A stretch of 64,000 nucleotides of DNA from Paraferrimonas sp. SM1919. Lineage in GTDB: Bacteria > Pseudomonadota > Gammaproteobacteria > Enterobacterales > Shewanellaceae. The stretch spans positions 62,001 through 126,000 of the forward strand of contig NZ_WINH01000009.1 of assembly GCF_010993985.1 (NCBI RefSeq). Reading direction: 5' to 3'. Numbering within the stretch: position 1 is the first letter of the stretch; every line of letters begins with the position of its first letter. Both the position numbers and the translations under genes were made by a program. The notes under the pieces are model-generated. The model saw nothing but the letters and a program-made list of their open reading frames with translations, was not told where the DNA came from and did no database searches. Below are positions 25,240-34,361 of the stretch, one piece after another.

Positions 25240-25565
25240 TATTTGTTCTCACGTTTATGCAGGAATAATCTAATTCGGCTGATCACATACCATAGCGCCC
25301 CAACAATCCCCATGGTAAACGCACTGATCTGTTCTCCAGAGCTCGGTTTATCTCCGCCCCAAAAATACAATGTCATAGCCGCAACGACTAAGGTGACAGC
25401 AGCAAATCCATGGGTTGTTAAACTGGCTTGCTTTTTAATCCTTTCAATGCGACGCCAACGCTCTAACGAGGCACTATCACCACTAAAGCTAACACCACAA
25501 TAGCGACATTCTTGAGCTTTATCAGAGTTACGTTTATTACAAACTGGGCAATTTACTAAAGCCAT
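25239..25565 (-). CDS. small zinc-ribbon membrane protein, function unknown
   Basis: 108 residues from the ATG at 25565 (MALVNCPVCNKRNSDKAQECRYCG). The four Cys form a zinc ribbon of the CPxC...CxxCG type at the N-terminus. A basic stretch (RWRRIERIKKQ) and two membrane segments follow, HGFAAVTLVVAAMTLYFW and ISAFTMGIVGALWYVISRI. The ribbon faces the cytoplasm by the positive-inside rule. I cannot assign a function. The gene is fused translationally with yeaC downstream. An upstream in-frame start at 25613 adds an unrelated 16-residue extension and is less likely. Confidence 0.7.
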   Translation of the reverse strand: MALVNCPVCNKRNSDKAQECRYCGVSFSGDSASLERWRRIERIKKQASLTTHGFAAVTLVVAAMTLYFWGGDKPSSGEQISAFTMGIVGALWYVISRIRLFLHKRENK

Positions 25566-25631
25566 TATGATTCTCAAACCTTGATTATTATTATGCAGTG
25601 ATTTTACTGACATTTAACCATGAATGCGATC

Positions 25632-25658
25632 AAAAAAGCCGCCCAAATTGGCGGCTTT
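25632..25658 (-). terminator. intrinsic terminator of kdgT
   Basis: AAAGCCGCC and GGCGGCTTT pair. On the minus strand a run of T follows. It lies directly after the permease stop. Confidence 0.9.
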
Positions 25659-25676
25659 AACGTAGTTAGGGTACCC

Positions 25677-26675
25677 TTACGCGGTTTGCGCTTCAGACTT
25701 TTTTACACTATTAGCGCCACCTTGAGCCATAGTACCATATTTTTTTGAATACAAAGCGGTGATCACTGGCACAACTAGAGATGTCACAATAACGGCGGTC
25801 GCGACCAATGCTGTCGCTTGTTTAGCAATTGGTTCGAACTCAGGCACCAGTGCTGCAATCGCAACTGGGTTGCCAATAGCTGCACCTGCGGTAGAAGAAG
25901 CGGCAAGGCCGGCAGTGCCATTACCACCTCCAATCCATTTATCAGCGTATATGAGTGGGATACCAGTAATCACGATAACAGATAATCCAAGTAGTACGCC
26001 CAATACACCGGTATCCGCAAGTACAGTCAGATCAATAAAGTTACCAAGGGCAAAGCCAACAAATGGAATCATCACACCTGTAGCCTTAGAGAAAAACGCA
26101 CGTAAATCATGGTCTAGGTTACCTAGAATAAAGCCCGCTAGGAAAGGCAAGATCGCACCAATTAAGTGATGAATTTCAAAGGTCGCCACCCCCGCTGCGC
26201 CTAAGATAAGCATGGTCATAAGCGGACCTGATTCAAGTGACATAAGTACAAATGCCCCTGACTCTTCTTTAGTACCATATTGCGTCATCAATGATGCGTA
26301 TAAACCACCATTGGTCATATCCATCGCCGACACCAACGCCAATACCGAAAGACCGGCAAAAAAGCCAGCTTCAATGCTGCCACCAGGCATCCAATAAGTC
26401 GCCAGAACAGCGACAAGCCATGCAGTGGCGAGTTTAGTGATAACTAATACCCCTGATTTTTTAAGTACTACACCTGTAGAGCTTAAATTAATCGAAGCAC
26501 CAATGCAGAAAAACCACACCGCTAAGATAGGTACGATACCTTTCATGATCCCATTAGTGAAACCACCAAAATATCCCGCTGCATCTGGGGCAAAAGTATT
26601 GATCACCGCACCAATAAAAAGAGGAATGAGCATCATGCCACCAGGGACACGCTCTAGAAATGCTTTAATTTTCAT
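25677..26675 (-). CDS. kdgT: 2-keto-3-deoxygluconate permease
   Basis: 332 residues, the typical length of KdgT (about 327). The start [20 protein letters not shown] is characteristic, as are [21 protein letters not shown] and [21 protein letters not shown]. About ten membrane segments cover the protein. It imports 2-keto-3-deoxygluconate, a product of pectin or alginate breakdown, by proton symport. No other kdg or alginate genes lie beside it, and no clear KdgR site is visible upstream. Confidence 0.92.
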   Translation of the reverse strand: MKIKAFLERVPGGMMLIPLFIGAVINTFAPDAAGYFGGFTNGIMKGIVPILAVWFFCIGASINLSSTGVVLKKSGVLVITKLATAWLVAVLATYWMPGGSIEAGFFAGLSVLALVSAMDMTNGGLYASLMTQYGTKEESGAFVLMSLESGPLMTMLILGAAGVATFEIHHLIGAILPFLAGFILGNLDHDLRAFFSKATGVMIPFVGFALGNFIDLTVLADTGVLGVLLGLSVIVITGIPLIYADKWIGGGNGTAGLAASSTAGAAIGNPVAIAALVPEFEPIAKQATALVATAVIVTSLVVPVITALYSKKYGTMAQGGANSVKKSEAQTA

Positions 26676-26786
26676 AGTCCATCACTTGAGTTAGTTGTTA
26701 TTATCTCTAATGTAACTTAAGAAAATTAATCTTGAAGTGTAAGTAAAAATTCATTTTTCAGGTCAGATGTTCAATATATGGAATAT

Positions 26787-27362
26787 TTATTGCGCCATAT
26801 ATAACTGCAGCCTCATAATGGCATCGACTACTCTGTAAAGCATAGGATGACGGGTCCAAATTTGACCTGACTCAGAATCAAAGTCCCTAGGTAAATTTGG
26901 CAAAGGATAACCCTCTATTCCTTGTTGGCTTAAGGTCATTTGCACTCGACAAGCATGAGCTTGATGGGAAACAAACCAGACTTGGTTCTGCTTAAGATGT
27001 GATTTCAACTGCTGTGATACCCCTTTAGTACTGAGGTAGTTGTTATTAACAGGCTCAATGGCGACAACTTGTGGATGGCCATAATCACTTAAAAAACTTG
27101 CCACTTCCCATTGCGCTAGGATCTGACTATCAAAAAAGTATGAAGATGAGCTGATCGTTTCGGCCAAGGTTTGATTTACAGGACCTGCCTGATATTGCCC
27201 TAGTTCGTCATAGCGATTACCAAACGCAAACGCAGTAATCGTGGTAGAAGCAAAGCCACTAGGTGGTGTTAATTGACAAGAAGAACTAGAGGCTACGAGC
27301 CCCAGATAAAGCAAAATGCTGTAAAGTATTGCCGAACCTATCAATAAAGCACTTTTAATCAA
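26787..27362 (-). CDS. YdcF/SanA-like (DUF218) membrane-anchored protein
   Basis: 191 residues. The start is a TTG at 27362 with AAGGTG at the right distance; no ATG is available in frame near it. One N-terminal membrane segment (ALLIGSAILYSILLYLGLVAS) anchors it. The segment VWFVSHQAHACRVQMTLSQQGI resembles the conserved 'VTSxxHxxRA...xxxxGI' part of the DUF218 family (YdcF, ElyC, SanA). The usual acidic motif near the N-terminus is not obvious, so it may be a diverged member. Family members act in cell envelope integrity; their reaction is unknown. Confidence 0.5.
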   Translation of the reverse strand: MIKSALLIGSAILYSILLYLGLVASSSSCQLTPPSGFASTTITAFAFGNRYDELGQYQAGPVNQTLAETISSSSYFFDSQILAQWEVASFLSDYGHPQVVAIEPVNNNYLSTKGVSQQLKSHLKQNQVWFVSHQAHACRVQMTLSQQGIEGYPLPNLPRDFDSESGQIWTRHPMLYRVVDAIMRLQLYMAQ

Positions 27363-27408
27363 GCATGCACCTTATATCAATCAAACATTGATATAAGGAT
27401 AGTATAAT

Positions 27409-28338
27409 TTAATGAAATAACTCTGCTAAAGCATTAATATGCCTTGGGGTAACACGACAACATCCGCCGATAATTTTCACTCCCTGGCGAGACCAGCCTT
27501 TGGCATTATCGACAAAGCTAGCAACGTCACTATCACCATGCCAACACTTTTCACCAGCATCATAAGACTCTCCTGAGTTTGGATACACCAAAATAGGTAA
27601 ATCAGTATTGGCTTTTAGGGTTTCAATCAGTTCTGTAATATATTTAGGCGCTGTGCAATTAATTCCGATGGCATGGATATTTTCTATGCCATTAATTAAT
27701 TTAATGGCATCAGTCACTGCATTGCCATCATTTAAGCGATAGCCATTTTGACAAGATAAGCTGAGCCAAATGGGTTTTTCAAGTCCTGGCGCGAGTTCAG
27801 TAATCACCTTAATTTCCTGCAGACTAGGGATGGTTTCAAAAAGAATAACATCGACACTTGCCAGATTGAGCTGCAGCAGTCTTTGAAAATGAAATCGTTC
27901 TAAATCTGCATCATTGATGCCGTAATTGCCATGATACTCCGCCCCATTAGCCAATACCGCACCATAAGGACCAACACTGGCCGCAATTAAAGGTTGCAGC
28001 CGGTCACAATGGTTGAGCATAAAGCGTGTTCTTGCTTCAACTGCTAACGTGCTAGCAAGGGCCATGGCCTGTTCGATTTGCTGTGGTCGCAACCCTAGCT
28101 CAGCAAAACCTTGCACACTGGCCTGATACGAACTGGTTATGATGCAATCTGCTCCCGCCTCTAAAAATGCTATGTGCGCTGCAATTATTGCTTCAGGTTG
28201 CTCTAATAATAATTTTGCTGACCATAGGGGATGATTAAGATCATGCCCCATTGCTTCGAGTTGGCTGGCCAAGCCGCCATCTAAAACTAATGGCAATTCA
28301 AGATTTAACAAATTGTGCTTGAAAGCAGATATAGACAC
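27409..28338 (-). CDS. mmuM: homocysteine S-methyltransferase (MmuM-like)
   Basis: 309 residues from a GTG at 28338, preceded by GGAG at the right spacing (an in-frame TTG at 28353 is weaker). The TIM barrel opens with LPLVLDGGLASQLEAMGHDL. The zinc ligands are the Cys of IGINCTAP and the two Cys of IGGCCRVTPRHI. The enzyme transfers a methyl group from S-methylmethionine or S-adenosylmethionine to homocysteine, giving methionine. It therefore salvages methyl donors. It is not next to an S-methylmethionine carrier gene here. Confidence 0.92.
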   Translation of the reverse strand: MSISAFKHNLLNLELPLVLDGGLASQLEAMGHDLNHPLWSAKLLLEQPEAIIAAHIAFLEAGADCIITSSYQASVQGFAELGLRPQQIEQAMALASTLAVEARTRFMLNHCDRLQPLIAASVGPYGAVLANGAEYHGNYGINDADLERFHFQRLLQLNLASVDVILFETIPSLQEIKVITELAPGLEKPIWLSLSCQNGYRLNDGNAVTDAIKLINGIENIHAIGINCTAPKYITELIETLKANTDLPILVYPNSGESYDAGEKCWHGDSDVASFVDNAKGWSRQGVKIIGGCCRVTPRHINALAELFH

Positions 28339-28351
28339 GATTTCTCCAAAC

Positions 28352-28378
28352 AAAAAAGGCTACCCTAAAGGTAGCCTT
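28352..28378 (-). terminator. intrinsic terminator of fadE
   Basis: AAGGCTACC and GGTAGCCTT pair over five bases, followed on the minus strand by six T. Confidence 0.9.
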
Positions 28379-28419
28379 AAATTAACACAGCGTGACAATG
28401 ACTGTCTTGCCCTTACGGG

Positions 28420-30798
28420 TTAAGCCACTTCTGTCTCATCATCTTTTTTTGCTGCGGCCTTCTTAGTCGTCGTTTTTTTGGTTGCTTTTGCAGCCGTATT
28501 GACTACTGGTAATTCAGCAAAATCATTTACAGCCATTGCTGCTTTACGAAGCTCTTCAAACTCAAGTAATTGACTTGCTTCATCATTATCAATGAGCTCT
28601 TGCTCCAAAGCCTTGTCAACTAGCACAGGGATAGCAACTTTACGTGGAAGCTTGCCTGAGCGCTGTGCTTTAGCCAGTTTTTTCTGGATAGCCGCTGTAG
28701 CCAGCTGTGCTTGGTAAGCAGTCTCAACCTCAGCAATACCACTGGTATCACCTTCAAGATCTGGACAAAGCTGAGTTAAGCGTTGACGTACAATAGTATT
28801 ACCAGCAACCGAACGAGCCACATCTTGGGCTAACGCATCGCTTGGCACCTTAAAGTGATTACCAAATGGGAATACTAACAGTTTAAGCAAGCCGCGAGCG
28901 ATGGTACTTGGGAAGTTACGGATCGCACCCTCTAGCGCTTTTGAAGCATTGTATAGACGGTTTTGCATGATGTAATGCACAACTGGCAACTCTTCTTGAG
29001 TATGACCATTTTCTTCAAACCACTTAAGTGCTGCTGAAGCTAAGTAAAGCTCAGACAGTACATCACCTAAGCGCGCAGAAAACATTTCTTTACGCTTAAG
29101 ATCACCACCTAGAACTAACATTGAAATGTCCGTTACAATCGCTAATGAAGCGGAAATACGGCCCATTTGTTTGTAGTAGCCCTTAGTTTCACCAGCAACA
29201 GGGGAACTGTTAAAGGCACTTGCCGTAATAGCGCTAAAGAAGCTCTTAAAGGCATTAGTCGTGGCATAACCAATATGCTTAACAAGTAGTTTATCGAACT
29301 TGTCTAGACCTGCATTTTGGTCTTCCATTGCCGCCGCTTCCATTTCACCAAGAACGTACGGGTGACAACGGGTCGCACCTTGACCAAAGATCATCAATGA
29401 ACGGGTTAGAATGTTCGCGCCTTCTACAGTAATCGATACTGGTACGCCCATGTAGTGATGGCCTAAGTAGTTTTTAGGGCCAAGTTGGATACCTTTACCT
29501 GCTTGGATATCCATCGCATCATCTAATACCTTACGACCAAGTTCAGTCATATGATACTTAGTCATCGCAGTTACCACTGATGGCTTCACACCCGCATCAA
29601 GGGCGCCAAGAGTTAGGCGACGTGAAGCTTCGAGTAAGTAGGTATTGGCTACCATACGGGCTAAGGCTTCTTCTACACCTTCAAATTGAGTAAGTGATAC
29701 ACCGAACTGTTTACGAACATTACCATAAGCAGTGGTTGTCTTTAATGCCATGTGAGAGGTAGAGGTCGCAAGCGCTGGTAATGAAATACCACGGCCAGCA
29801 GACAAACATTCAACCAGCATACGCCAACCACGGCCAGCGTAATCGACACCACCAATGATCCAATCTAGTGGAATAAATACATCTTTACCACGGGTAGTAC
29901 CGTTCATAAATGCCATATTTAATGGATTATGGCGGGTTGATTTAATTACACCTGGATGATCTGTTGGGATCAAAGCACAGGTAATACCCAGCTCTTTCTT
30001 ATCCCCTAAAAGACCATCTGGGTCGCGCATCTTGAATGCTAAACCTAATACCGTCGCGATAGGCCCCAAGGTAATGTAACGCTTATCCCAGTTAAGACGC
30101 AGACCAAGTACTTCTTTACCTTCGTGTTCACCCTTACAAACCACACCGGTATCTGGGATACCGCCGGCATCCGAACCAGCTTCAGGACCAGTTAATGCAA
30201 AACACGGGATTTCACGACCATCAGCGAGACGAGGTAACCAGTAATCACGCTGCTCTTGAGTACCATAATGACTTAATAGTTCACCAGGACCTAATGAGTT
30301 AGGTACCATTACCGTCACGCCCACGCTATAAGAGCGAGCCGTAATTTGGCTTACAATGGTAGAGTTAGCGTATGACGAGAACTCACGACCACCGTACTTT
30401 TTAGGAATGATAAGAGCAAAGAAACCTTCATCTTTAAGGTATTGCCATAATTCTGGTGACAAATCTTTACGATTTTGCACAAAATCATGGTCGTCAATCA
30501 TCTTCAGTGCCGTTTGCAACTGATTGTCGATGAAATGCTGTTCTTCTTCTGTAAGCTTGTTCGCTGGGTAGGCGTGCAGTTTGTTCCAATCTGGTGAACC
30601 AGCAAATAATTCGCCTTCCCACCAAACTTCACCTGCTTCCATCGCTTCACGCTCAGTGATAGACAGAGGGGGTAGAACACGTTTGAAATAAGCAAAAGCA
30701 GGTTTCGAAAGCAGCTGCTTTCTAAAGCCTGGGACTGCCAGTACGATGGCGATTACTGCGATAGTAACCGTCAGGATAAATAGAACTAAATCTAACAT
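28420..30798 (-). CDS. fadE: acyl-CoA dehydrogenase FadE
   Basis: 792 residues from the ATG at 30798 (MLDLVLFILTVTIAVIAIVLA is a membrane segment typical of FadE). The dehydrogenase core follows: FALTGPEAGSDAGGIPDTG, FGVSLTQFEGVEEALARM and the region ITVEGANILTRSLMIFGQGA. It performs the first oxidation of fatty acid beta-oxidation at the inner membrane. The C-terminal 25 residues are unusual: a Lys/Ala/Thr-rich run (KATKKTTTKKAAAKKDDE), not expected in the E. coli protein. The gene starts 13 bases after the PsrA-like regulator, so the two form an operon. Confidence 0.95.
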   Translation of the reverse strand: MLDLVLFILTVTIAVIAIVLAVPGFRKQLLSKPAFAYFKRVLPPLSITEREAMEAGEVWWEGELFAGSPDWNKLHAYPANKLTEEEQHFIDNQLQTALKMIDDHDFVQNRKDLSPELWQYLKDEGFFALIIPKKYGGREFSSYANSTIVSQITARSYSVGVTVMVPNSLGPGELLSHYGTQEQRDYWLPRLADGREIPCFALTGPEAGSDAGGIPDTGVVCKGEHEGKEVLGLRLNWDKRYITLGPIATVLGLAFKMRDPDGLLGDKKELGITCALIPTDHPGVIKSTRHNPLNMAFMNGTTRGKDVFIPLDWIIGGVDYAGRGWRMLVECLSAGRGISLPALATSTSHMALKTTTAYGNVRKQFGVSLTQFEGVEEALARMVANTYLLEASRRLTLGALDAGVKPSVVTAMTKYHMTELGRKVLDDAMDIQAGKGIQLGPKNYLGHHYMGVPVSITVEGANILTRSLMIFGQGATRCHPYVLGEMEAAAMEDQNAGLDKFDKLLVKHIGYATTNAFKSFFSAITASAFNSSPVAGETKGYYKQMGRISASLAIVTDISMLVLGGDLKRKEMFSARLGDVLSELYLASAALKWFEENGHTQEELPVVHYIMQNRLYNASKALEGAIRNFPSTIARGLLKLLVFPFGNHFKVPSDALAQDVARSVAGNTIVRQRLTQLCPDLEGDTSGIAEVETAYQAQLATAAIQKKLAKAQRSGKLPRKVAIPVLVDKALEQELIDNDEASQLLEFEELRKAAMAVNDFAELPVVNTAAKATKKTTTKKAAAKKDDETEVA

Positions 30799-30811
30799 GA
30801 TCTCGCTTTCC

Positions 30812-31441
30812 TTAACTGATGCTTGTGCCACTTACGCCAGCAGCGACGTAGGACACTAGCATGTCGACGATATTTTCAATTTTATTATTTTGAGAAAAAT
30901 CTGCTTCAGCAATTTCTATCAAGGCTTTGCCAGAACCAATGGTAAAAATCATAGCACCTAAACTAAAGTGCATACGCCAAAACAGGTCTGAGCGACTAAT
31001 TTGCGGCATCGCATTACTTACTCGCTCAATAAACACATTCAAAGCCTGCCCATATTCGGTCATGATAAACCAGCGCAAATGCCCTTGGCTTTCCATGTAA
31101 CCGCGCCCTAAAATCTGTAAGAAGATTCGAGTTCCTTCAGCACTTTGGTTGTTCAATGCTAAAATTGCCATTGCTAGGGCATTGAGCACCTGTTTAATGT
31201 TTGCATCATGTTGCAGGTCTAGTAGGTTTTGCTCTAAAGTAGGCATGACAATGTCTAAATGACGAGCTAAAACTGCTCGTATCAATTCCTTTTTAGAACC
31301 AAAGTGATAATTAACTGACGCTAGGTTGACTCCTGCTTCGTCGGTAATCAATCGTAATGAGGTCTCGGCAAATCCTTGCTCGGCAAACAGGTGTTCTGCT
31401 GTTTCTAGAATTTTAAGCTTCGTGCTATTGGCAGCAGCCAT
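30812..31441 (-). CDS. psrA: TetR-family regulator of fatty acid degradation (PsrA-like)
   Basis: 209 residues. The N-terminal helix-turn-helix reads HLFAEQGFAETSLRLITDEAGVN followed by LASVNYHFGSKKELIRAVL, which is close to Pseudomonas and Shewanella PsrA. The C-terminal helical domain binds the ligand, long-chain fatty acyl-CoA or fatty acid in known members. It sits directly upstream of fadE. A palindrome at 31463-31480, 22 bases before the start, fits the PsrA operator and suggests autoregulation of the psrA-fadE operon. Confidence 0.85.
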   Translation of the reverse strand: MAAANSTKLKILETAEHLFAEQGFAETSLRLITDEAGVNLASVNYHFGSKKELIRAVLARHLDIVMPTLEQNLLDLQHDANIKQVLNALAMAILALNNQSAEGTRIFLQILGRGYMESQGHLRWFIMTEYGQALNVFIERVSNAMPQISRSDLFWRMHFSLGAMIFTIGSGKALIEIAEADFSQNNKIENIVDMLVSYVAAGVSGTSIS

Positions 31442-31462
31442 CTAAAAAACCATTAATCAAAA

Positions 31463-31480
31463 TTCAAACATACGTTTAAA
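31463..31480. promoter_or_regulatory. PsrA-type operator
   Basis: TTCAAACATACGTTTAAA is an imperfect palindrome with the halves CAAAC and GTTTA spaced by four bases. This is the known form of PsrA boxes (CAAAC-N2-4-GTTTG). Confidence 0.65.
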
Positions 31481-31615
31481 TTAAATAATAGTTTAAAACA
31501 TGTCAAGTTTGTTAAGGCCATATCGAAAATAATTACATACAAACGAACAATTAACCTTTCTGAAACAGCTTTTTCATCTTTACAAGCCTCGCACTAACGG
31601 TAAAAATATTAAGTT

Positions 31616-33355
31616 ATGAAATTACGCCCATACCAACAGCAAAGCGTCGAAGCAGTGATCAATCATTTTCGAACAAGTAATGATGCTGCTGTCATCGTTT
31701 TACCCACTGGAGCAGGTAAGAGCATTGTTATCGCCGAACTTGCCCGCATCGCCCGTAAAAAAGTTCTGGTACTCACCCATGTCAAAGAATTGGTAGAACA
31801 AAACGCTCAAAAAATTTCCCTGCTTGGCACGCAAATGAGCATCTACGCTGCAGGGTTAAATACTAAGGACACCAAAAACAAAGTGGTCGTTGCCAGCATT
31901 CAAAGTGCTGCTAGGGCTCCAACACGCTTTAGTGAAGATTATTCGTTAGTTATCATTGATGAGTGCCACCGAGTCAGTGACATCGAAGATTCTCAGTATC
32001 TGCAGTTACTAGAGCACCTTCGAAAGCACAGTCAACGATTATGCCTACTAGGGTTAACAGCCACCCCTTATCGTCTAGATACTGGCTGGATTTATCAACA
32101 GCATTACCATGGCATTGTTCGCTCTGATAGGCCAAAGCCTTTCTTTAAGTGTGTGTTTGAATTACCCCTTAGGCAACTTATCAAACAAGGCTTTCTCACT
32201 GAGCCGAAGCTGTTTGATGGCCTCAGTGCTCAGTATCATTTTGATGGCTTACAGGCGAGCCCTAATAGTGACTACCCAAGCGCTCAGGTCGACGCAATTT
32301 TGAGCACCCAAGGCCGAGCCACTCGCCAAATTGTTAAGCAAATCATGCAAATCTGTCAGACTCGCCAAGGATGCATCATTTTTGCAGCTAGCGTTGCCCA
32401 TGCCAATGAAATCATCAAACTACTCGATACTGAACAAGCGGCTTTAGTCACAAGTGAAACAGATAACTTAACGAGAGCGCGAATAATCAGTGAATTCAAA
32501 GATAAGCAATTAAAGTATCTGGTCAATGTATCGGTATTAACCACTGGTTTTGATGCGCCCCATGTGGATTTTATTGCCATTTTAAGACCGACCGCATCGG
32601 TCAGCTTATATCAGCAAATGGTCGGCCGAGGCTTGCGTTTAGCGGCTGATAAAGAAGATTGCCTGGTGATTGATTACGCCGCTAATGGCTTTGATTTATA
32701 TGCTCCGGAAGTCGGTGAAGCCAAACCAGACAGCAGTAGTGTACCAGTACAAGTGCCCTGCCCTGAATGTGGCTTCGGTAACACCTTTTGGGGTAAAGTA
32801 GATAGTGATGGTGATGTCATTGAGCACTTTGGTAGACGCTGCCAAGGACTTGTCGAGGATAACCGCTGTCAATTTAGGTTTCGCTCACGCATATGCCCTG
32901 AATGTGGCCAAGAAAATGATATTGCCGCCAGAGCTTGCTATCAATGTCAGAGCCTGTTGGTTGATGTCGATAAACATTTAGCCGCGGTTCTTAAACAGAA
33001 AGATCGCCATATCTTTAAATGCAGTGCGATGTCACTAGCAATCACCCATGATAAAAAAAACCAAACTAGGCTGACAGTAACCTACTTTGATGAACAAGCT
33101 CAAAATGTCGAGCAACATTACCACTGGCAATCCACTAAACAAATCTATTTTGCACACCACCATTTCAGTCGCAGACATGCCAAAGCACCGGATACCTTCG
33201 AAGCTTATGAAGATTTGAACCAGCTTATAGCTAATCAAGATAGTTTTAAAAAACCAGATATTTTAATATTAAAAAAAAGCAAATTTGGTTGGCAAATAGA
33301 ACACGCCTTTTTTGATTATAAAGGCCGCCACCAAAAGCCCACAGATGCTTTCTAG
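31616..33355 (+). CDS. radD: RadD-like DEAD/DEAH helicase
   Basis: 579 residues, close to E. coli RadD/YejH (586). Domains: RecA1 with Walker A PTGAGKS and the DECH box in VIIDECHRVSD, SATs-like GLTATPYRL, RecA2 with TTGFDAPHVDFIAILRPT and QMVGRGLRLA. A zinc region follows at about 380-450, with CPECGFGN, CPECGQEN and CYQCQ. RadD takes part in repair of double-strand breaks and interacts with single-strand binding protein. The start ATG at 31616 has little ribosome binding site. The gene is divergent from psrA. Confidence 0.9.
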   Translation: MKLRPYQQQSVEAVINHFRTSNDAAVIVLPTGAGKSIVIAELARIARKKVLVLTHVKELVEQNAQKISLLGTQMSIYAAGLNTKDTKNKVVVASIQSAARAPTRFSEDYSLVIIDECHRVSDIEDSQYLQLLEHLRKHSQRLCLLGLTATPYRLDTGWIYQQHYHGIVRSDRPKPFFKCVFELPLRQLIKQGFLTEPKLFDGLSAQYHFDGLQASPNSDYPSAQVDAILSTQGRATRQIVKQIMQICQTRQGCIIFAASVAHANEIIKLLDTEQAALVTSETDNLTRARIISEFKDKQLKYLVNVSVLTTGFDAPHVDFIAILRPTASVSLYQQMVGRGLRLAADKEDCLVIDYAANGFDLYAPEVGEAKPDSSSVPVQVPCPECGFGNTFWGKVDSDGDVIEHFGRRCQGLVEDNRCQFRFRSRICPECGQENDIAARACYQCQSLLVDVDKHLAAVLKQKDRHIFKCSAMSLAITHDKKNQTRLTVTYFDEQAQNVEQHYHWQSTKQIYFAHHHFSRRHAKAPDTFEAYEDLNQLIANQDSFKKPDILILKKSKFGWQIEHAFFDYKGRHQKPTDAF

Positions 33356-33426
33356 GGGTTTACTCTAGAGTTTATTCTGGCGCTGTGTTATAACTGCCTC
33401 AAAATTGATTTATAGGAAAGAAAACT

Positions 33427-33690
33427 ATGTTCGTAGTCATTTTTGGCCGCCCAGGCTGCCCATACTGTGTTCGCGCTAAACAATTAGCTGATAACCTCAC
33501 TGAAAAACGCGATGATTTCAAGTATCGTTATGTAGATATTCATGCAGAAGGGATCAGCAAGGCTGACTTAGAAAAAACAGTAGGCAAGCCAGTAGAAACT
33601 GTGCCACAAATTTTTGTTGATTCAAACCACGTTGGCGGCTTCACTGAATTTGACGCTTATGTAACAGAGCACAACCTGTTACCAGCATAA
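33427..33690 (+). CDS. grxA: glutaredoxin 1
   Basis: 87 residues, the standard size. The active site CPYC is at 11-14 (GRPGCPYCVRAKQLA), the cis-Pro in ETVPQIFVD and the glutathione-binding GGFTEFD near the C-terminus. It reduces ribonucleotide reductase and protein-glutathione disulfides in the cytoplasm. AGGAAAG precedes the ATG. It is followed by a strong terminator, so it is transcribed alone or as the last gene after radD. Confidence 0.95.
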   Translation: MFVVIFGRPGCPYCVRAKQLADNLTEKRDDFKYRYVDIHAEGISKADLEKTVGKPVETVPQIFVDSNHVGGFTEFDAYVTEHNLLPA

Positions 33691-33708
33691 TAATAACTTG
33701 CTAACCCC

Positions 33709-33733
33709 AAAAGGAGCCTTGAGCTCCTTTTTT
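33709..33733 (+). terminator. intrinsic terminator of grxA
   Basis: AAAAGGAGC and GCTCCTTTT pair over five bases with a T-run. Confidence 0.9.
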
Positions 33734-33744
33734 GTTTTTACCAT

Positions 33745-33772
33745 AAAAAAAGACACCATGAAGGTGTCTTTT
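33745..33772 (-). terminator. intrinsic terminator of the tRNA-Lys cluster
   Basis: On the minus strand AAAAGACACC and GGTGTCTTTT pair and a run of seven T follows. It lies directly after the 3' end of the last tRNA gene. Confidence 0.9.
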
Positions 33773-33779
33773 GTAATAG

Positions 33780-33855
33780 TGGTGGGTCGTGAAGGATTCG
33801 AACCTTCGACCAATTGGTTAAAAGCCAACTGCTCTACCAACTGAGCTAACGACCC
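33780..33855 (-). tRNA. tRNA-Lys (UUU), copy 4 in transcription order
   Basis: 76 bases on the minus strand, beginning GGGTCGTTAGCTCAG and ending with the encoded CCA. The anticodon loop CTTTTAA has anticodon UUU. The acceptor stem GGGTCGT pairs with ACGACCC, and the T-loop is TTCGAAT. It is identical to the other three copies. Confidence 0.97.
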
Positions 33856-33902
33856 ACGCTAATTTTTCTTTGCCCAACCACTGACGCGACTTGGCGAAAT
33901 AG

Positions 33903-33978
33903 TGGTGGGTCGTGAAGGATTCGAACCTTCGACCAATTGGTTAAAAGCCAACTGCTCTACCAACTGAGCTAACGACCC
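33903..33978 (-). tRNA. tRNA-Lys (UUU), copy 3
   Basis: Identical 76-base gene with encoded CCA and anticodon UUU, 123 bases from its neighbours. Confidence 0.97.
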
Positions 33979-34025
33979 ACGCTAATTTTTCTTTGCCCAG
34001 CCACCGACGCGACTTGGCGAAATAG

Positions 34026-34101
34026 TGGTGGGTCGTGAAGGATTCGAACCTTCGACCAATTGGTTAAAAGCCAACTGCTCTACCAACTGAGCTAACGACC
34101 C
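34026..34101 (-). tRNA. tRNA-Lys (UUU), copy 2
   Basis: Identical 76-base gene with encoded CCA and anticodon UUU, 123 bases from its neighbours. Confidence 0.97.
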
Positions 34102-34148
34102 ACGCTAATTTTTCTTTGCCCAGCCACCGACGCGACTTGGCGAAATAG

Positions 34149-34224
34149 TGGTGGGTCGTGAAGGATTCGAACCTTCGACCAATTGGTTAAAAGCCAACTG
34201 CTCTACCAACTGAGCTAACGACCC
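34149..34224 (-). tRNA. tRNA-Lys (UUU), copy 1 (promoter-proximal)
   Basis: Identical 76-base gene with encoded CCA and anticodon UUU. It is the first of the cluster after the promoter at 34263-34290. Confidence 0.97.
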
Positions 34225-34262
34225 ACATCATGTTGAGAGCTATCTCGTCTCAACGGGCGCTT

Positions 34263-34290
34263 ATAATACCTATTTAATTCTTCCATGCAA
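34263..34290 (-). promoter_or_regulatory. promoter of the tRNA-Lys cluster
   Basis: On the minus strand TTGCAT and TATTAT are 16 bases apart. A GC-rich stretch (AAGCGCCCG) follows the -10 box. This is the discriminator type seen in stringently controlled stable-RNA promoters. Confidence 0.65.
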
Positions 34291-34361
34291 CTGCTAATAT
34301 AATATTTTTAGCTGTTTGTCCGAAAAACAAACTAAGCGCCTGTTTTTTTAACGGCATTGGT

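Larger units (their letters stand above)
33856..34148 (-). repeat. near-identical 47-base spacers between the tRNA-Lys genes
   Basis: The spacers at 33856-33902, 33979-34025 and 34102-34148 are each 47 bases. The last two are identical and the first differs at two positions. With the tRNA genes they form a 123-base repeat unit, which points to recent unequal crossing-over or gene conversion. Confidence 0.9.

Noticed and set aside
33780..34224. Regularly spaced 76-base repeats as a possible CRISPR-like array
   Set aside because: The repeats fold as tRNA-Lys with CCA ends and the spacers are near-identical, unlike CRISPR spacers. No cas genes are present.
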